Assembly (NCBI RefSeq): GCF_023534745.1
Contig: NZ_JAMHJQ010000031.1
Location: 1-33,606, forward strand
Reading direction: 5' to 3'
Length of the DNA: 33,606 nucleotides
DNA from: Streptomyces sp. 35G-GA-8
GTDB taxonomy: Bacteria; Actinomycetota; Actinomycetes; Streptomycetales; Streptomycetaceae
In this document: positions 1 to 7,278 of the stretch, in pieces
Layout of the letters: each line of letters begins with the position of its first letter
Numbering within the stretch: the first letter of the stretch is position 1
Notes under the pieces: generated by a model
The model's database searches: none
Told to the model about the DNA's origin: nothing
Seen by the model: the letters and a program-made list of their open reading frames with translations, nothing else
Position numbers and translations under genes: made by a program

Positions 1-2235
1 CCGTCCACTCACCGGCACATCCAGCCGCCAGCGCACCACCGCACTTCCCGTACCCGCAGGATGCGTACGGTAATTCGAGCCATAGAACCCGGCGGCCCCG
101 GTCGCGTTGTTCCACTCTCCGGAGACGGTTTCGTACGCGGCCGAGTCGTTGTCCGCGACGGCGCCCCGATAGGCGAAGCGGATCGCGTCGGCGACGACCA
201 GCCCGTCAGCGGCGTCCGAGAGTTCGACCGTGCCCCCGCCGCCTGCGGTGAACGTGAAATCACCGAGTCGTACCCATCGCCCCCCGTCGGACCGCTGATC
301 CGCCTCGACCGTCTCCTGGCCTTCGGCATGGCGGATCACATAGGAGGCGTTGGACGCCCGGCCCGTCCCGGACGGGTACCAGGCGGAGACCTCGTACACA
401 CCGCTCATCGGCACATCCGGCCGGAACCGTACGGTGGCGGTGCCGGTCCCCGCGGCATGCGTACGGTGGCTCTGGCCGTACTCCCCGGCGGCCTTCTCCA
501 CCCTGGTCCAGGTGCCCGAGACCACCTCGAAGCCGGCGACGAAGTCGTTGTCCGCAACGGCCTTCGGGGGGTCCGCGGGATGCCCGCCCGAGGTCAGGAA
601 CAGTTGGTCGACGGCGATGACGCCACCGCCGCCGCGCCCCTGGCCCGCCAGGGTGAACCGGATCGAGTGCCGCCCGGCTGTCAGCGGGACCGTTCCCAGC
701 CGGTAGAGCTGATAGCCCTCACCCACCGTCATCGTCGGGTCGATCAGCCCCTGATCGAGTGCCGCGCCGTCGACGCTCGCCCGTATCTGTCCCCGGTCGG
801 CCCCGCGGTGCACCCGGACGGCCACCTCATAGCTGCCCGCCGCCACGACATCGAACGGGACTTCGACGTACCCGCCGGCCGTCGGCGCCGGGTAACGCAG
901 CGTCCTGCCGCCCCGCGCGTTGGCGTCGGACACGATCGGCGCCGCCGCACCGGTGCCGGTGCGGGCCTCCGCGGTGGCCAGTTCGTACGTCTGCTGGGAG
1001 AGCCCGGGACCGGTGGCAAGGCTGTCCCGGCCCTGGGTCAGCCACTCAAGGTCGAAGCGGGCGACCGAGATACGCTCCGGAAAGCCGGCGTCCTCGCCGT
1101 CCCGTCCGTAGACCAACAGGATCGTGCCGTCGGACAGCCGCGCGAGGTCGGAGTAGTAGGACGTGCCCGGATTGATCACCCGGCTGTACCGGTAGCTCGC
1201 CCCCGCGTCGTACGAGACCGAGACGGTCATGTTCTCACGGGCCGACGCGTCCGGACCGCTGAACAGCACCCGGTCGGCCGGGCCGCGACTGTACTGGAGC
1301 ACGCTCGCGTCCACCGAGACGAACTGTCCGGTCGAGCCGTCGATCACGGGCGCGGACCAGCTCGTACCACCGTCCGTACTGGTCGCGGTGACGCGGTAGC
1401 GGGTGCCGCCGGAACCCCACCGGCCATTGAGGACCACCGCTCCGTCGCCGCGTTCGTAGACGCGACTCTCGTTGACGGGGTACGCGACGGACATCAGTAC
1501 CTCGGCGCTTCGCCGCCAGGAACCGGGATCGCCGTGAGCGTCGCTGTACAGCATCTCGACGCCGTAGTTGCGGTCCGGGTCGGGGGCGCGGTGCTGAACG
1601 GGCATCAGCAGCCGGCCGTTCCGTAGCTGAATTCCATGGCCGGGGACCGGGCTGTTGAGTGTCCAGCCGTGCGGGTTCGAGGCGAACAACGGGGTCAGAT
1701 CCTCGGGGGCCGACCAACTGGCCCCGGCGTCATCGCTTCGCTTGACGAAGATGGTTCCGCCGGATCCCTTGTAGAACAGGCACACCCGGCCCGTCAGCTC
1801 ATCCACCACCGGCGTCGGGTTGCCCCAACTCTGGCCCGTCTGCCTCGGAACCACGGGCACGCCTGCCGACCAGTTACGCCCGCCATCCACACTCCGGCGG
1901 ACCAGGAGATCCTTCTCCCCGCCGTCGCCCTTGACGAACCGGCCCTCGGTGAAGGTGAGCACCACATCGTCGGGCAGCGCCTGCCCGTTCCCCGCGGGCG
2001 GCACGATTCCCGCGGGTACGACAGCCAGCCCCTGCACATGGAAGCTGGCGTAGGCGTCGTCATCGGTCGAATCCCACAACTCGGACTCGGCGAACGAGCC
2101 CGCGTCGGCGACCGCGCCGGCAGTGGCCGCGACCGCGTTCGCGGTCGCCGTCGGCGGCGGGGCCGCGAGCGCCACCGATACGAACAGACCCAGGCCCACT
2201 ACGCGAAGCATCGTTCTCCGGAACCGGCGCTTCAT
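1..2235 (-). CDS. Secreted sialidase-like (BNR/Asp-box) protein with golvesin-like C-terminal domains, 3' end cut by window edge
   Basis: An open frame of 745 codons runs from ATG at 2235 to the left edge without a stop. The start is preceded by a purine-rich site (AGGGGGCAGGGG). Residues 1 to about 33 form a Sec signal peptide. A six-bladed-propeller-like region follows with Asp boxes SVDGGRNW (about 115), SDDAGASW (about 167), STDGGTSW (about 284) and a degenerate SYDAGASY (about 340). Other sialidase-like patches are VNESRVYE, SYYSDLARLSDG (candidate nucleophile Tyr) and ERISVARFDLEWL. At the place of the usual F/Y-R-I-P motif the protein reads FHVQG (65-69), so the first arginine of the carboxylate-binding triad is His66. 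After the catalytic part comes a beta-sandwich-like carbohydrate-binding region, one complete golvesin-like domain (from VADNDF, about 558) and the start of a second (VADNDSAAYE, about 690). Likely a secreted glycosidase of the GH33 fold; true substrate is uncertain because of the changed motif. Confidence 0.85.
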   Translation of the reverse strand, partial: MKRRFRRTMLRVVGLGLFVSVALAAPPPTATANAVAATAGAVADAGSFAESELWDSTDDDAYASFHVQGLAVVPAGIVPPAGNGQALPDDVVLTFTEGRFVKGDGGEKDLLVRRSVDGGRNWSAGVPVVPRQTGQSWGNPTPVVDELTGRVCLFYKGSGGTIFVKRSDDAGASWSAPEDLTPLFASNPHGWTLNSPVPGHGIQLRNGRLLMPVQHRAPDPDRNYGVEMLYSDAHGDPGSWRRSAEVLMSVAYPVNESRVYERGDGAVVLNGRWGSGGTRYRVTATSTDGGTSWSAPVIDGSTGQFVSVDASVLQYSRGPADRVLFSGPDASARENMTVSVSYDAGASYRYSRVINPGTSYYSDLARLSDGTILLVYGRDGEDAGFPERISVARFDLEWLTQGRDSLATGPGLSQQTYELATAEARTGTGAAAPIVSDANARGGRTLRYPAPTAGGYVEVPFDVVAAGSYEVAVRVHRGADRGQIRASVDGAALDQGLIDPTMTVGEGYQLYRLGTVPLTAGRHSIRFTLAGQGRGGGGVIAVDQLFLTSGGHPADPPKAVADNDFVAGFEVVSGTWTRVEKAAGEYGQSHRTHAAGTGTATVRFRPDVPMSGVYEVSAWYPSGTGRASNASYVIRHAEGQETVEADQRSDGGRWVRLGDFTFTAGGGGTVELSDAADGLVVADAIRFAYRGAVADNDSAAYETVSGEWNNATGAAGFYGSNYRTHPAGTGSAVVRWRLDVPVSGR

Positions 2236-2404
2236 CCCCTGCCCCCTCGCGAATTGACGACCGCTGCCCGCGTGCTCGCGCCCGCCTGCGTGCGCGTCTC
2301 CAGCCGCGGTGGCGACGCACGGCTGAAGAGTATCCGTAGGGGCCTCCGGCCTCGCGCCACGGAATTCCGTTGCCTCATAAGGTCGCGGCTGTGATGATCG
2401 GCGC

Positions 2405-3313
2405 ATGCTTTCGACTGCTCCCGACGGGCGCGCGGGAATCGACGCGGCGCTGGTGAAGCGGCTGATCTCCACGCAGTTCCCGCGATGGGGGCGGCTGCCG
2501 GTCGTCCCGGTGGCGGTGGACGGCTGGGACAACCGCACCTACCGCCTCGGCGAGGACATGACCGTACGTCTGCCCACCGCCGCCGGCTACGCCCCCGCTG
2601 TCGACAAGGAATGCGACTGGCTGCCCCGTCTGGCTCCCTTCCTGCCGACGGCCGTGCCCGCCGTCCTGGCCAAGGGGGCCCCGGGCGAGGGATATCCCTA
2701 CTCCTGGTCGGTGCGCCGCTGGCTGCCCGGCGAGACGGCGTCCCCTGAACGCATCGACGACATGGCCCGGTTCGCCACCGACGTGGCCCGGTTCATTCTC
2801 GCCCTGCAGCGCTGCGACGCCACCGACGGCCCCCTGGCGGGGGAACACAGCTTCTACCGCGGCGCGTCACCCGCCCACTATGACGACGAGACACACCGCT
2901 GCGTCGCCGCCCTGGGCGACCGCGTCGACAAGAAGCGTGCCACCGAGGTCTGGCAGGCGGCACTCGCCGCCGAATGGCGGGGGGAGCCGGTGTGGTTCCA
3001 CGGTGACCTCGCCGCCGGCAATCTGCTCGTCGACGGCGGCGAACTGTCTGCCGTCATCGACTTCGGTACCTCGGGCGTCGGCGATCCGGCCTGCGATCTC
3101 ACCATCGCCTGGACCATGTTCCGCGAGGACAGCCGTGCGGCGTTCCGCCAGGCGGTCGGACAGGACGACGGCACCTGGGCCAGAGCCAGGGGCTGGGCAC
3201 TGTGGAAGTCCGCGCTGACCGTCGCCGAGTGCCCGGATCCCCGGGACGAGCGGGTTGCCCTCCATCTTCGGGTGATCGACGCGGTACTGGCCGACCACGA
3301 ACGCTTCGCGTAG
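2405..3313 (+). CDS. Aminoglycoside phosphotransferase-family (APH fold) kinase
   Basis: 302 residues. The Brenner-type catalytic motif HGDLAAGNLL has His199, Asp201 (predicted catalytic base) and Asn206; the metal-binding Asp219 lies in IDFGTSGVGDPACDL. The N-lobe has GWDNRTYRLGEDMTVRLP, typical of the widespread COG3173-like phosphotransferase group. These enzymes transfer phosphate from ATP to a small-molecule hydroxyl; the substrate may be an aminoglycoside or another metabolite and cannot be told from sequence. The gene is monocistronic, divergent from the sialidase-like gene (169-base gap) and convergent with the Ser/Thr kinase (27-base gap). No clear ribosome binding site precedes the ATG, but the other nearby ATG and GTG codons are out of frame, so 2405 is the only sensible start. 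Confidence 0.88.
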   Translation: MLSTAPDGRAGIDAALVKRLISTQFPRWGRLPVVPVAVDGWDNRTYRLGEDMTVRLPTAAGYAPAVDKECDWLPRLAPFLPTAVPAVLAKGAPGEGYPYSWSVRRWLPGETASPERIDDMARFATDVARFILALQRCDATDGPLAGEHSFYRGASPAHYDDETHRCVAALGDRVDKKRATEVWQAALAAEWRGEPVWFHGDLAAGNLLVDGGELSAVIDFGTSGVGDPACDLTIAWTMFREDSRAAFRQAVGQDDGTWARARGWALWKSALTVAECPDPRDERVALHLRVIDAVLADHERFA

Positions 3314-3340
3314 TCGGCCCCGGGCACCGTCGCCGTCCTG

Positions 3341-5602
3341 TCACGAAGGCGACACGGCGGGCACCGCCTTCATATCGGGCCGACTGGGGTCGAGTGTGAA
3401 GACGGTCCCGTCGGCGGTGCAGATGATCAGAGCCCCGTCGTGGAGCAGCACCTTGGGATAGTGCGAGTCCATGGTCACGCCGGCGTGCGCCTGGGTGTCC
3501 CACAGCTCCTTGCCCGTACGCGTTTCGAGGGCCACCACGCGCCCGCTCCCACTGGTCAGATACATGATGCGCCCGCCCTGGTCGAGCGTGGGCGCGCCCA
3601 GCCCTTCCGGTGTTGTCTGAGTCGCCCACAGTCGCTCGCCGGTCTCCGGTGACACGGCCGTCACCGCGCCGTTCGACCGTACGAAGTAGAGGGTGCCGCC
3701 CGCCGGCATGGCGTCTCCGCGGTACTCACCCCGGAACCGCACGGTCCGCACGGAGCCGCCAGCGGGGTCGAACAGGGCCGCACGGGTGTAGATCATGTCG
3801 TCCAGCGCCGTGCCGGTCCCATCGGAACGCCATTCCACGAACACCAGTTGGCCGTCGTGGATTCCGATGAAGTTGCCGTCGGGCAGGTCGGTCACGCGGC
3901 GCGACGTGCCGTCGTCCAGGTCGAAGACGAGAAGGAAGGAATTGCGGCCCTCGGAGGCCGCCCCACAGAGCACATACGGGACATCATGGCCCTTGAGGGG
4001 ATGGCAGTCCTGGTCCGCGGGCAGTTGTCCGGTCCAGCGCTCGACCCCTGTACGGGCCGCCCGGGCCGTCACCGACTGGTCGCTCTGGTCCACGATCAGG
4101 ATGAGGTCCCCGAACAGGAACCCATCGATGTTCTGGGAGTCCGCCGGGTGGGTCCAGAGCCGTTTGCCCTTCTCGGCATCGAGACCGACGACATTGGCCT
4201 GCCCGTCGCCCTCCATGGATGTTGTCTCCAGCACGAGTACCGCGCCGTCCCGCACACCGATGACGGACGTCGTATACACATCGTCCAACGTCACGGACGC
4301 CACGGACGCGGTACGCCAGACCGTCTCACCGGTCTTCGCGTCGATACGGACGGGAAGCACGCCGTCGCCACCGCAGTAGAGGGAGCCGTCATCCGTCACG
4401 CAGTTCGAACCGCCGCCCGATTCCAGGCTCTTGACGGTCCTGACACCGTTCGACGCGGGTTCGAGCAGGGTCGTCTGCCAGGGGTGCCAGCCGCTGGGCA
4501 CCGGCTTCCATCGCGGACTCGGACTCAGACTCGGACTCGGGCTCGTGGAGGGCGACGGGCCGGCGGACTGTCGTACCTCTGCCCCGTTCGCCATACGCTC
4601 GTCCCCGTCCCACCGCGCGACGACGAGGTAGGCCGCGAGGCCGAGAGCCAGGACGCCGGCGGTGACGGCGAATGCCGGGCGCCACCGTCGCCCGCGTGCG
4701 GTGCGTGCCGTGGCCACGTTCCCGGCCCCGGCGGTGGAGGACCCGCCCTCGGAGGACCCGCCCTCGGGAGTGACGGTCGGTACATCGTTCGGCTCGGGTG
4801 CCGGCAGGGCCCCGAGCAGCTGTGCCAGTTCACCGAGTTCCGGCCGGTCACCCGGCTCCTTGGCCAGGCAGCGCGCCACGATCTCCCGCATCGGCGGCTC
4901 CACCCCGTCCAGCACGGGATCCTCGTTCATCACCCGGTCCGCCGTCAGGTACGGGCTGTCCGCGTCGAACGGCCCGCGTCCGGTCGCCGCGTACACGAGC
5001 AGCGCCGCGAGCGAGAAGACGTCCGAGGCCGGTTCCACCGAGCGGGGATCCTGCAACTGCTCGGGAGACATGAACGGCGGCGTGCCGAACAGGTCCCCGG
5101 TGCCGGTCAGGGTCTGGTTCTCCGCCGCACGCGAGATCCCGAAGTCGATGACGCGGGGACCGTCCTGGGCCATCAGTACATTCGCGGGCTTGAGATCCCG
5201 GTGCACCACCCCGGCGTGGTGGATGTCCCGCAGCCCTTCGACGAGCCCCAGCGCGAGCAGCCGTAACGCGGCGCCGCCGAGAGGGCCGTGCGTGCGGACC
5301 CGGTCGGCCAGGGACGGGCCGGGCACGTACAGGGTGGCCATCCACGGCCGTGCCGCCTCCGGGTCCGCGTCCATGACCGGCGCGGTGAAGGCTCCGCTCA
5401 CCCTGCGCACGGCCGTGATCTCCCGCCGGAAGCGGTCGCGGAAGATCTGGTCCTCGGCGTACTGGGCGTGGACCACTTTGACGGCGACCTCGCGCCCGGA
5501 GCGCGACCTGCCCAGGTAGACAACTCCCATGCCCCCGGAACCAAGACGGTCGACCAACTTGTACCCGCCGATCGACCGCGGATCGTCCTTGCTGAGCGCC
5601 AC
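3341..5602 (-). CDS. Membrane Ser/Thr protein kinase with extracytoplasmic PQQ-like beta-propeller
   Basis: 753 residues from GTG at 5602, with GGAGGG about 9 bases upstream. Residues 14-270 are a complete Hanks-type kinase: glycine loop LGSGGMGVVYLG (20-31), Lys42 in AVKVV, HRDLKPAN with catalytic Asp136, DFG Asp153, and GTPPFMSPEQL in the activation segment. A low-complexity Ser/Glu/Gly linker leads to one transmembrane helix at about 310-328, then a Ser-Pro repeat stalk (near 4505-4555), then a propeller with repeats ending in GETVWRT, GKRLWTH, GVERWTG, GERLWAT and GKELWDT, the signature of PQQ-like quinoprotein repeats. The kinase is cytoplasmic and the propeller outside, so it probably senses a cell-wall or extracellular ligand; no PQQ-binding residues can be assigned. 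It is alone in its transcription unit, so the phosphorylated target is unknown. Confidence 0.93.
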   Translation of the reverse strand: MALSKDDPRSIGGYKLVDRLGSGGMGVVYLGRSRSGREVAVKVVHAQYAEDQIFRDRFRREITAVRRVSGAFTAPVMDADPEAARPWMATLYVPGPSLADRVRTHGPLGGAALRLLALGLVEGLRDIHHAGVVHRDLKPANVLMAQDGPRVIDFGISRAAENQTLTGTGDLFGTPPFMSPEQLQDPRSVEPASDVFSLAALLVYAATGRGPFDADSPYLTADRVMNEDPVLDGVEPPMREIVARCLAKEPGDRPELGELAQLLGALPAPEPNDVPTVTPEGGSSEGGSSTAGAGNVATARTARGRRWRPAFAVTAGVLALGLAAYLVVARWDGDERMANGAEVRQSAGPSPSTSPSPSLSPSPRWKPVPSGWHPWQTTLLEPASNGVRTVKSLESGGGSNCVTDDGSLYCGGDGVLPVRIDAKTGETVWRTASVASVTLDDVYTTSVIGVRDGAVLVLETTSMEGDGQANVVGLDAEKGKRLWTHPADSQNIDGFLFGDLILIVDQSDQSVTARAARTGVERWTGQLPADQDCHPLKGHDVPYVLCGAASEGRNSFLLVFDLDDGTSRRVTDLPDGNFIGIHDGQLVFVEWRSDGTGTALDDMIYTRAALFDPAGGSVRTVRFRGEYRGDAMPAGGTLYFVRSNGAVTAVSPETGERLWATQTTPEGLGAPTLDQGGRIMYLTSGSGRVVALETRTGKELWDTQAHAGVTMDSHYPKVLLHDGALIICTADGTVFTLDPSRPDMKAVPAVSPS

Positions 5603-5678
5603 TGTCCGAATCCCTCCGCCTGCACGGCAGTTATGCCATCAGAGTAGAAGGGAGATCCCCGGGACAGAGCCGGGAGGC

Positions 5679-5696
5679 TGAGTAGCGCCCTACTCA
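5679..5696. promoter_or_regulatory. 7-bp inverted repeat in the kinase/secreted-protein divergent region
   Basis: TGAGTAG-CGCC-CTACTCA is a perfect inverted repeat of 7-bp arms with a 4-base spacer. It lies in the 195-base divergent region between the Ser/Thr kinase (start 5602, -) and the secreted two-module protein (start 5798, +). The arms and short spacer fit a dimeric repressor operator or a promoter-overlapping site. No cognate regulator is encoded next to it. Confidence 0.45.
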
Positions 5697-5797
5697 CGAC
5701 ATGGCACCGCCCCGAAGGTAGGTTTCCCACCGCCCGCGGAGCACGTCGGAATACCTGTTCCAGCTGTGAATCACCCCTCCCCGACCGAGGAGAACAC

Positions 5798-6553
5798 ATG
5801 CATGGCGGAAGCAATGGCAGAGGAAGCACGGCCCGGGGCGCCGTCAGGGAAGTCGGCTCCGGCTTCCCGCGGCGCGTACTGGCCGGACTGATCACGGCGG
5901 TGGCGCTGTTGACGGGTCTGGTGGTGACGGGTCCGCCGGCCATGGCGGCGGACCTGCCGTACGGTCCGTACACCTGCGCGGCGGGCTTCGTGTGGCGGGA
6001 AGCGGTCCCGGGCGACCTGGTGTGTGTGACACCGCAGATCCGCTCGCAGACCACGACGGAGAACACGCTGGGCCCGTCCCGCCGGGAGCCGAATGGCGGC
6101 GTCTACGGGCCGGACACCTGCAAGCCGGGTTTCGTCTGGCGCGAGACGCGGCCTTCGGACCGTGTCTGCGTGCCGCCGGCCGGCCGCGACCAGGCCCGTA
6201 CTGACAACGCCAACGCTCCGTGGCGGCTGGCGGACCCGGGTGCGACGCCGCGCGGCGGGGTGTCCGTCTCCACCACGTTCCACCAGCTGGGCGGCTACCT
6301 GTACGCCACCGGCAGCGGACTCGGTCCGAACGGCGTCGTGCGGTTCTACGCGGTCGGGATCAACACGAGCGCGCCGTACTCGCTGGGCTCGCTGAACGCC
6401 AACGCCTCCGGCACCCTGCCCGGGTGGCAGTACGTCGCGGACATCAGGTGCCGAGGCGGACAGACGCAGCCGGCCACCATCGTGGTCCTCGACCAGAGCT
6501 CCGGCCTGGTCACCACCGCCGGCACCACGGACGCCTTCCGCCACTGCGGATGA
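5798..6553 (+). CDS. Secreted protein with two tandem C-x15-C (GFVWRE) modules, unknown function
   Basis: 251 residues; ATG at 5798 is preceded by GAGGAG 8 bases upstream. An N-terminal arginine-rich stretch and a hydrophobic core at about 27-45, ending PPAMAA (46-51), make a signal peptide of Tat/Sec type. Two copies of a module follow: YGPYTCAAGFVWREAVPGDLVC (residues 55-76, split here as Cys60 and Cys76) and the matching copy with Cys108 and Cys124. Both have C-x15-C spacing and a shared GFVWRE core, so each probably forms one disulfide. The C-terminal part (about 150-251) reads as a beta-rich domain containing GVSVSTTFHQLGGYLYATG and two more cysteines (near 225 and 250). Similar modules occur in secreted actinobacterial proteins of unknown role. 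It is convergent with the small secreted gene at 6628-6984. Confidence 0.8.
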   Translation: MHGGSNGRGSTARGAVREVGSGFPRRVLAGLITAVALLTGLVVTGPPAMAADLPYGPYTCAAGFVWREAVPGDLVCVTPQIRSQTTTENTLGPSRREPNGGVYGPDTCKPGFVWRETRPSDRVCVPPAGRDQARTDNANAPWRLADPGATPRGGVSVSTTFHQLGGYLYATGSGLGPNGVVRFYAVGINTSAPYSLGSLNANASGTLPGWQYVADIRCRGGQTQPATIVVLDQSSGLVTTAGTTDAFRHCG

Positions 6554-6589
6554 GCCACTGAGCCGCACCCAGTCGTCCCTAATGCAAAG

Positions 6590-6618
6590 CCCTTGGTCGG
6601 CCATTGGCCGACCAAGGG
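6590..6618. terminator. Bidirectional hairpin terminator between convergent secreted genes
   Basis: The sequence is a perfect inverted repeat: CCCTTGGTCGGCC, loop ATT, then GGCCGACCAAGGG (13-bp stem). On the plus strand it is followed by a short T-rich stretch (GGTCTTTCTT), and on the minus strand by AAAG-like sequence (GGGCTTTGC). It sits between the stop of the two-module secreted protein (6553) and the stop of the 118-residue secreted protein (6628), so it probably ends both transcripts. Confidence 0.85.
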
Positions 6619-6627
6619 CGGTCTTTC

Positions 6628-6984
6628 TTAGTAGTACATAAAGGCGGGGACGAGTCCCGTGGGGCCGGGTTGAGCGATGAGCTCCCCGGCTCCGATTCCC
6701 GCGCCGTTCGCGACGTTGACCACGTCGTAAACCGAGCCGTAATTACCCATCCAGTGCCACCCGGGAACGGCGGCGGCCGCCTTCGTGGCGGAGCACCGCT
6801 CAACGAGTGCGATTCCTTCCTTGACGGAGAGGACTTTGTCACTCGTCGGCGCGTTACAGGTGGAACTCACGGCTGTCGGCGCCTGGGGCGCGGACGCGTC
6901 CGCGGCCGACGTCGAGAAGATCGCCAACCCGATGAGCAGGGTGGTTGGGGCGGCCGCCAGGGCGGCAATTCGTCTCCGTTGCAT
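6628..6984 (-). CDS. Small secreted protein (118 aa), unknown function
   Basis: The start is ATG at 6984, not the upstream in-frame codon at 7038, because TTGGAGG stands about 8 bases before it and the residues after it form a clean signal peptide: RRR at 3-5, a hydrophobic core at about 7-23, and an Ala-rich cleavage region near 27-32. The mature part is about 86 residues. It has two cysteines (Cys43 and Cys64), probably one disulfide, and an aromatic patch PGWHWMGNYGSVYDVVN (74-90), and ends in FMYY. No family was recognised. It has its own leader and shares a terminator with the convergent secreted protein at 5798-6553. Expression as an abundant small extracellular protein is a guess. Confidence 0.75.
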   Translation of the reverse strand: MQRRRIAALAAAPTTLLIGLAIFSTSAADASAPQAPTAVSSTCNAPTSDKVLSVKEGIALVERCSATKAAAAVPGWHWMGNYGSVYDVVNVANGAGIGAGELIAQPGPTGLVPAFMYY

Positions 6985-7231
6985 GATTGACCTCCAAGAG
7001 AAAGTCGCAAGGGGCTCGGGGCTGAACACGCCAACCAAACTAACGGCGCAATGCGCGATAGTCGATAGCGCGACGTGAATATGAGAAAGGAGTGACAGAT
7101 TAATGCCAGTGGTTTTATTGCGAGCGAACTCGATCGGAATTTTCTGAGTTCACACGAGAAGACCTCGATTGGATTCCTTTGCTCTGTCGCGAACGCATAG
7201 ACACGGATATGTCCCGACAAGCACAAAGGGA

Positions 7232-7264
7232 CGTCCTCGACGCCGGTAAGGCGCGTCGAGGACG
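7232..7264 (-). terminator. Hairpin terminator of the IS30-HTH/MarR regulator gene
   Basis: CGTCCTCGACGC (7232-7243) and GCGTCGAGGACG (7253-7264) form a perfect 12-bp stem with a 9-base loop. It starts 15 bases beyond the stop of the regulator gene (7279, -). There is no T-tract, as is common for Streptomyces terminators. The rest of 6985-7278 is a relatively AT-rich leader and promoter region for the small secreted gene; no further gene is supported there. Confidence 0.75.
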
Positions 7265-7278
7265 GGTCCGGTGTCGCC

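Noticed and set aside
61-1626. Long plus-strand frame of 521 codons
   Set aside because: It is the antisense of the sialidase-like gene, which has Asp boxes and signal peptide; the plus frame shows no family resemblance and Arg/Gly/Pro-rich composition.
4500-4560. Tandem repeat of ACTCGG-like units as a regulatory repeat
   Set aside because: It encodes the Ser-Pro stalk of the Ser/Thr kinase, which explains the repetition.
7104-7148. 14-codon plus-strand ORF with AGGAG upstream in the leader of the small secreted gene
   Set aside because: It is very short, lies antisense to a promoter region, and nothing else supports translation.
7030-7170. Locally AT-richer stretch as a sign of horizontal transfer
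   Set aside because: It is a promoter/leader region; flanking genes have normal codon usage and no integrase, att site or transposase was found.
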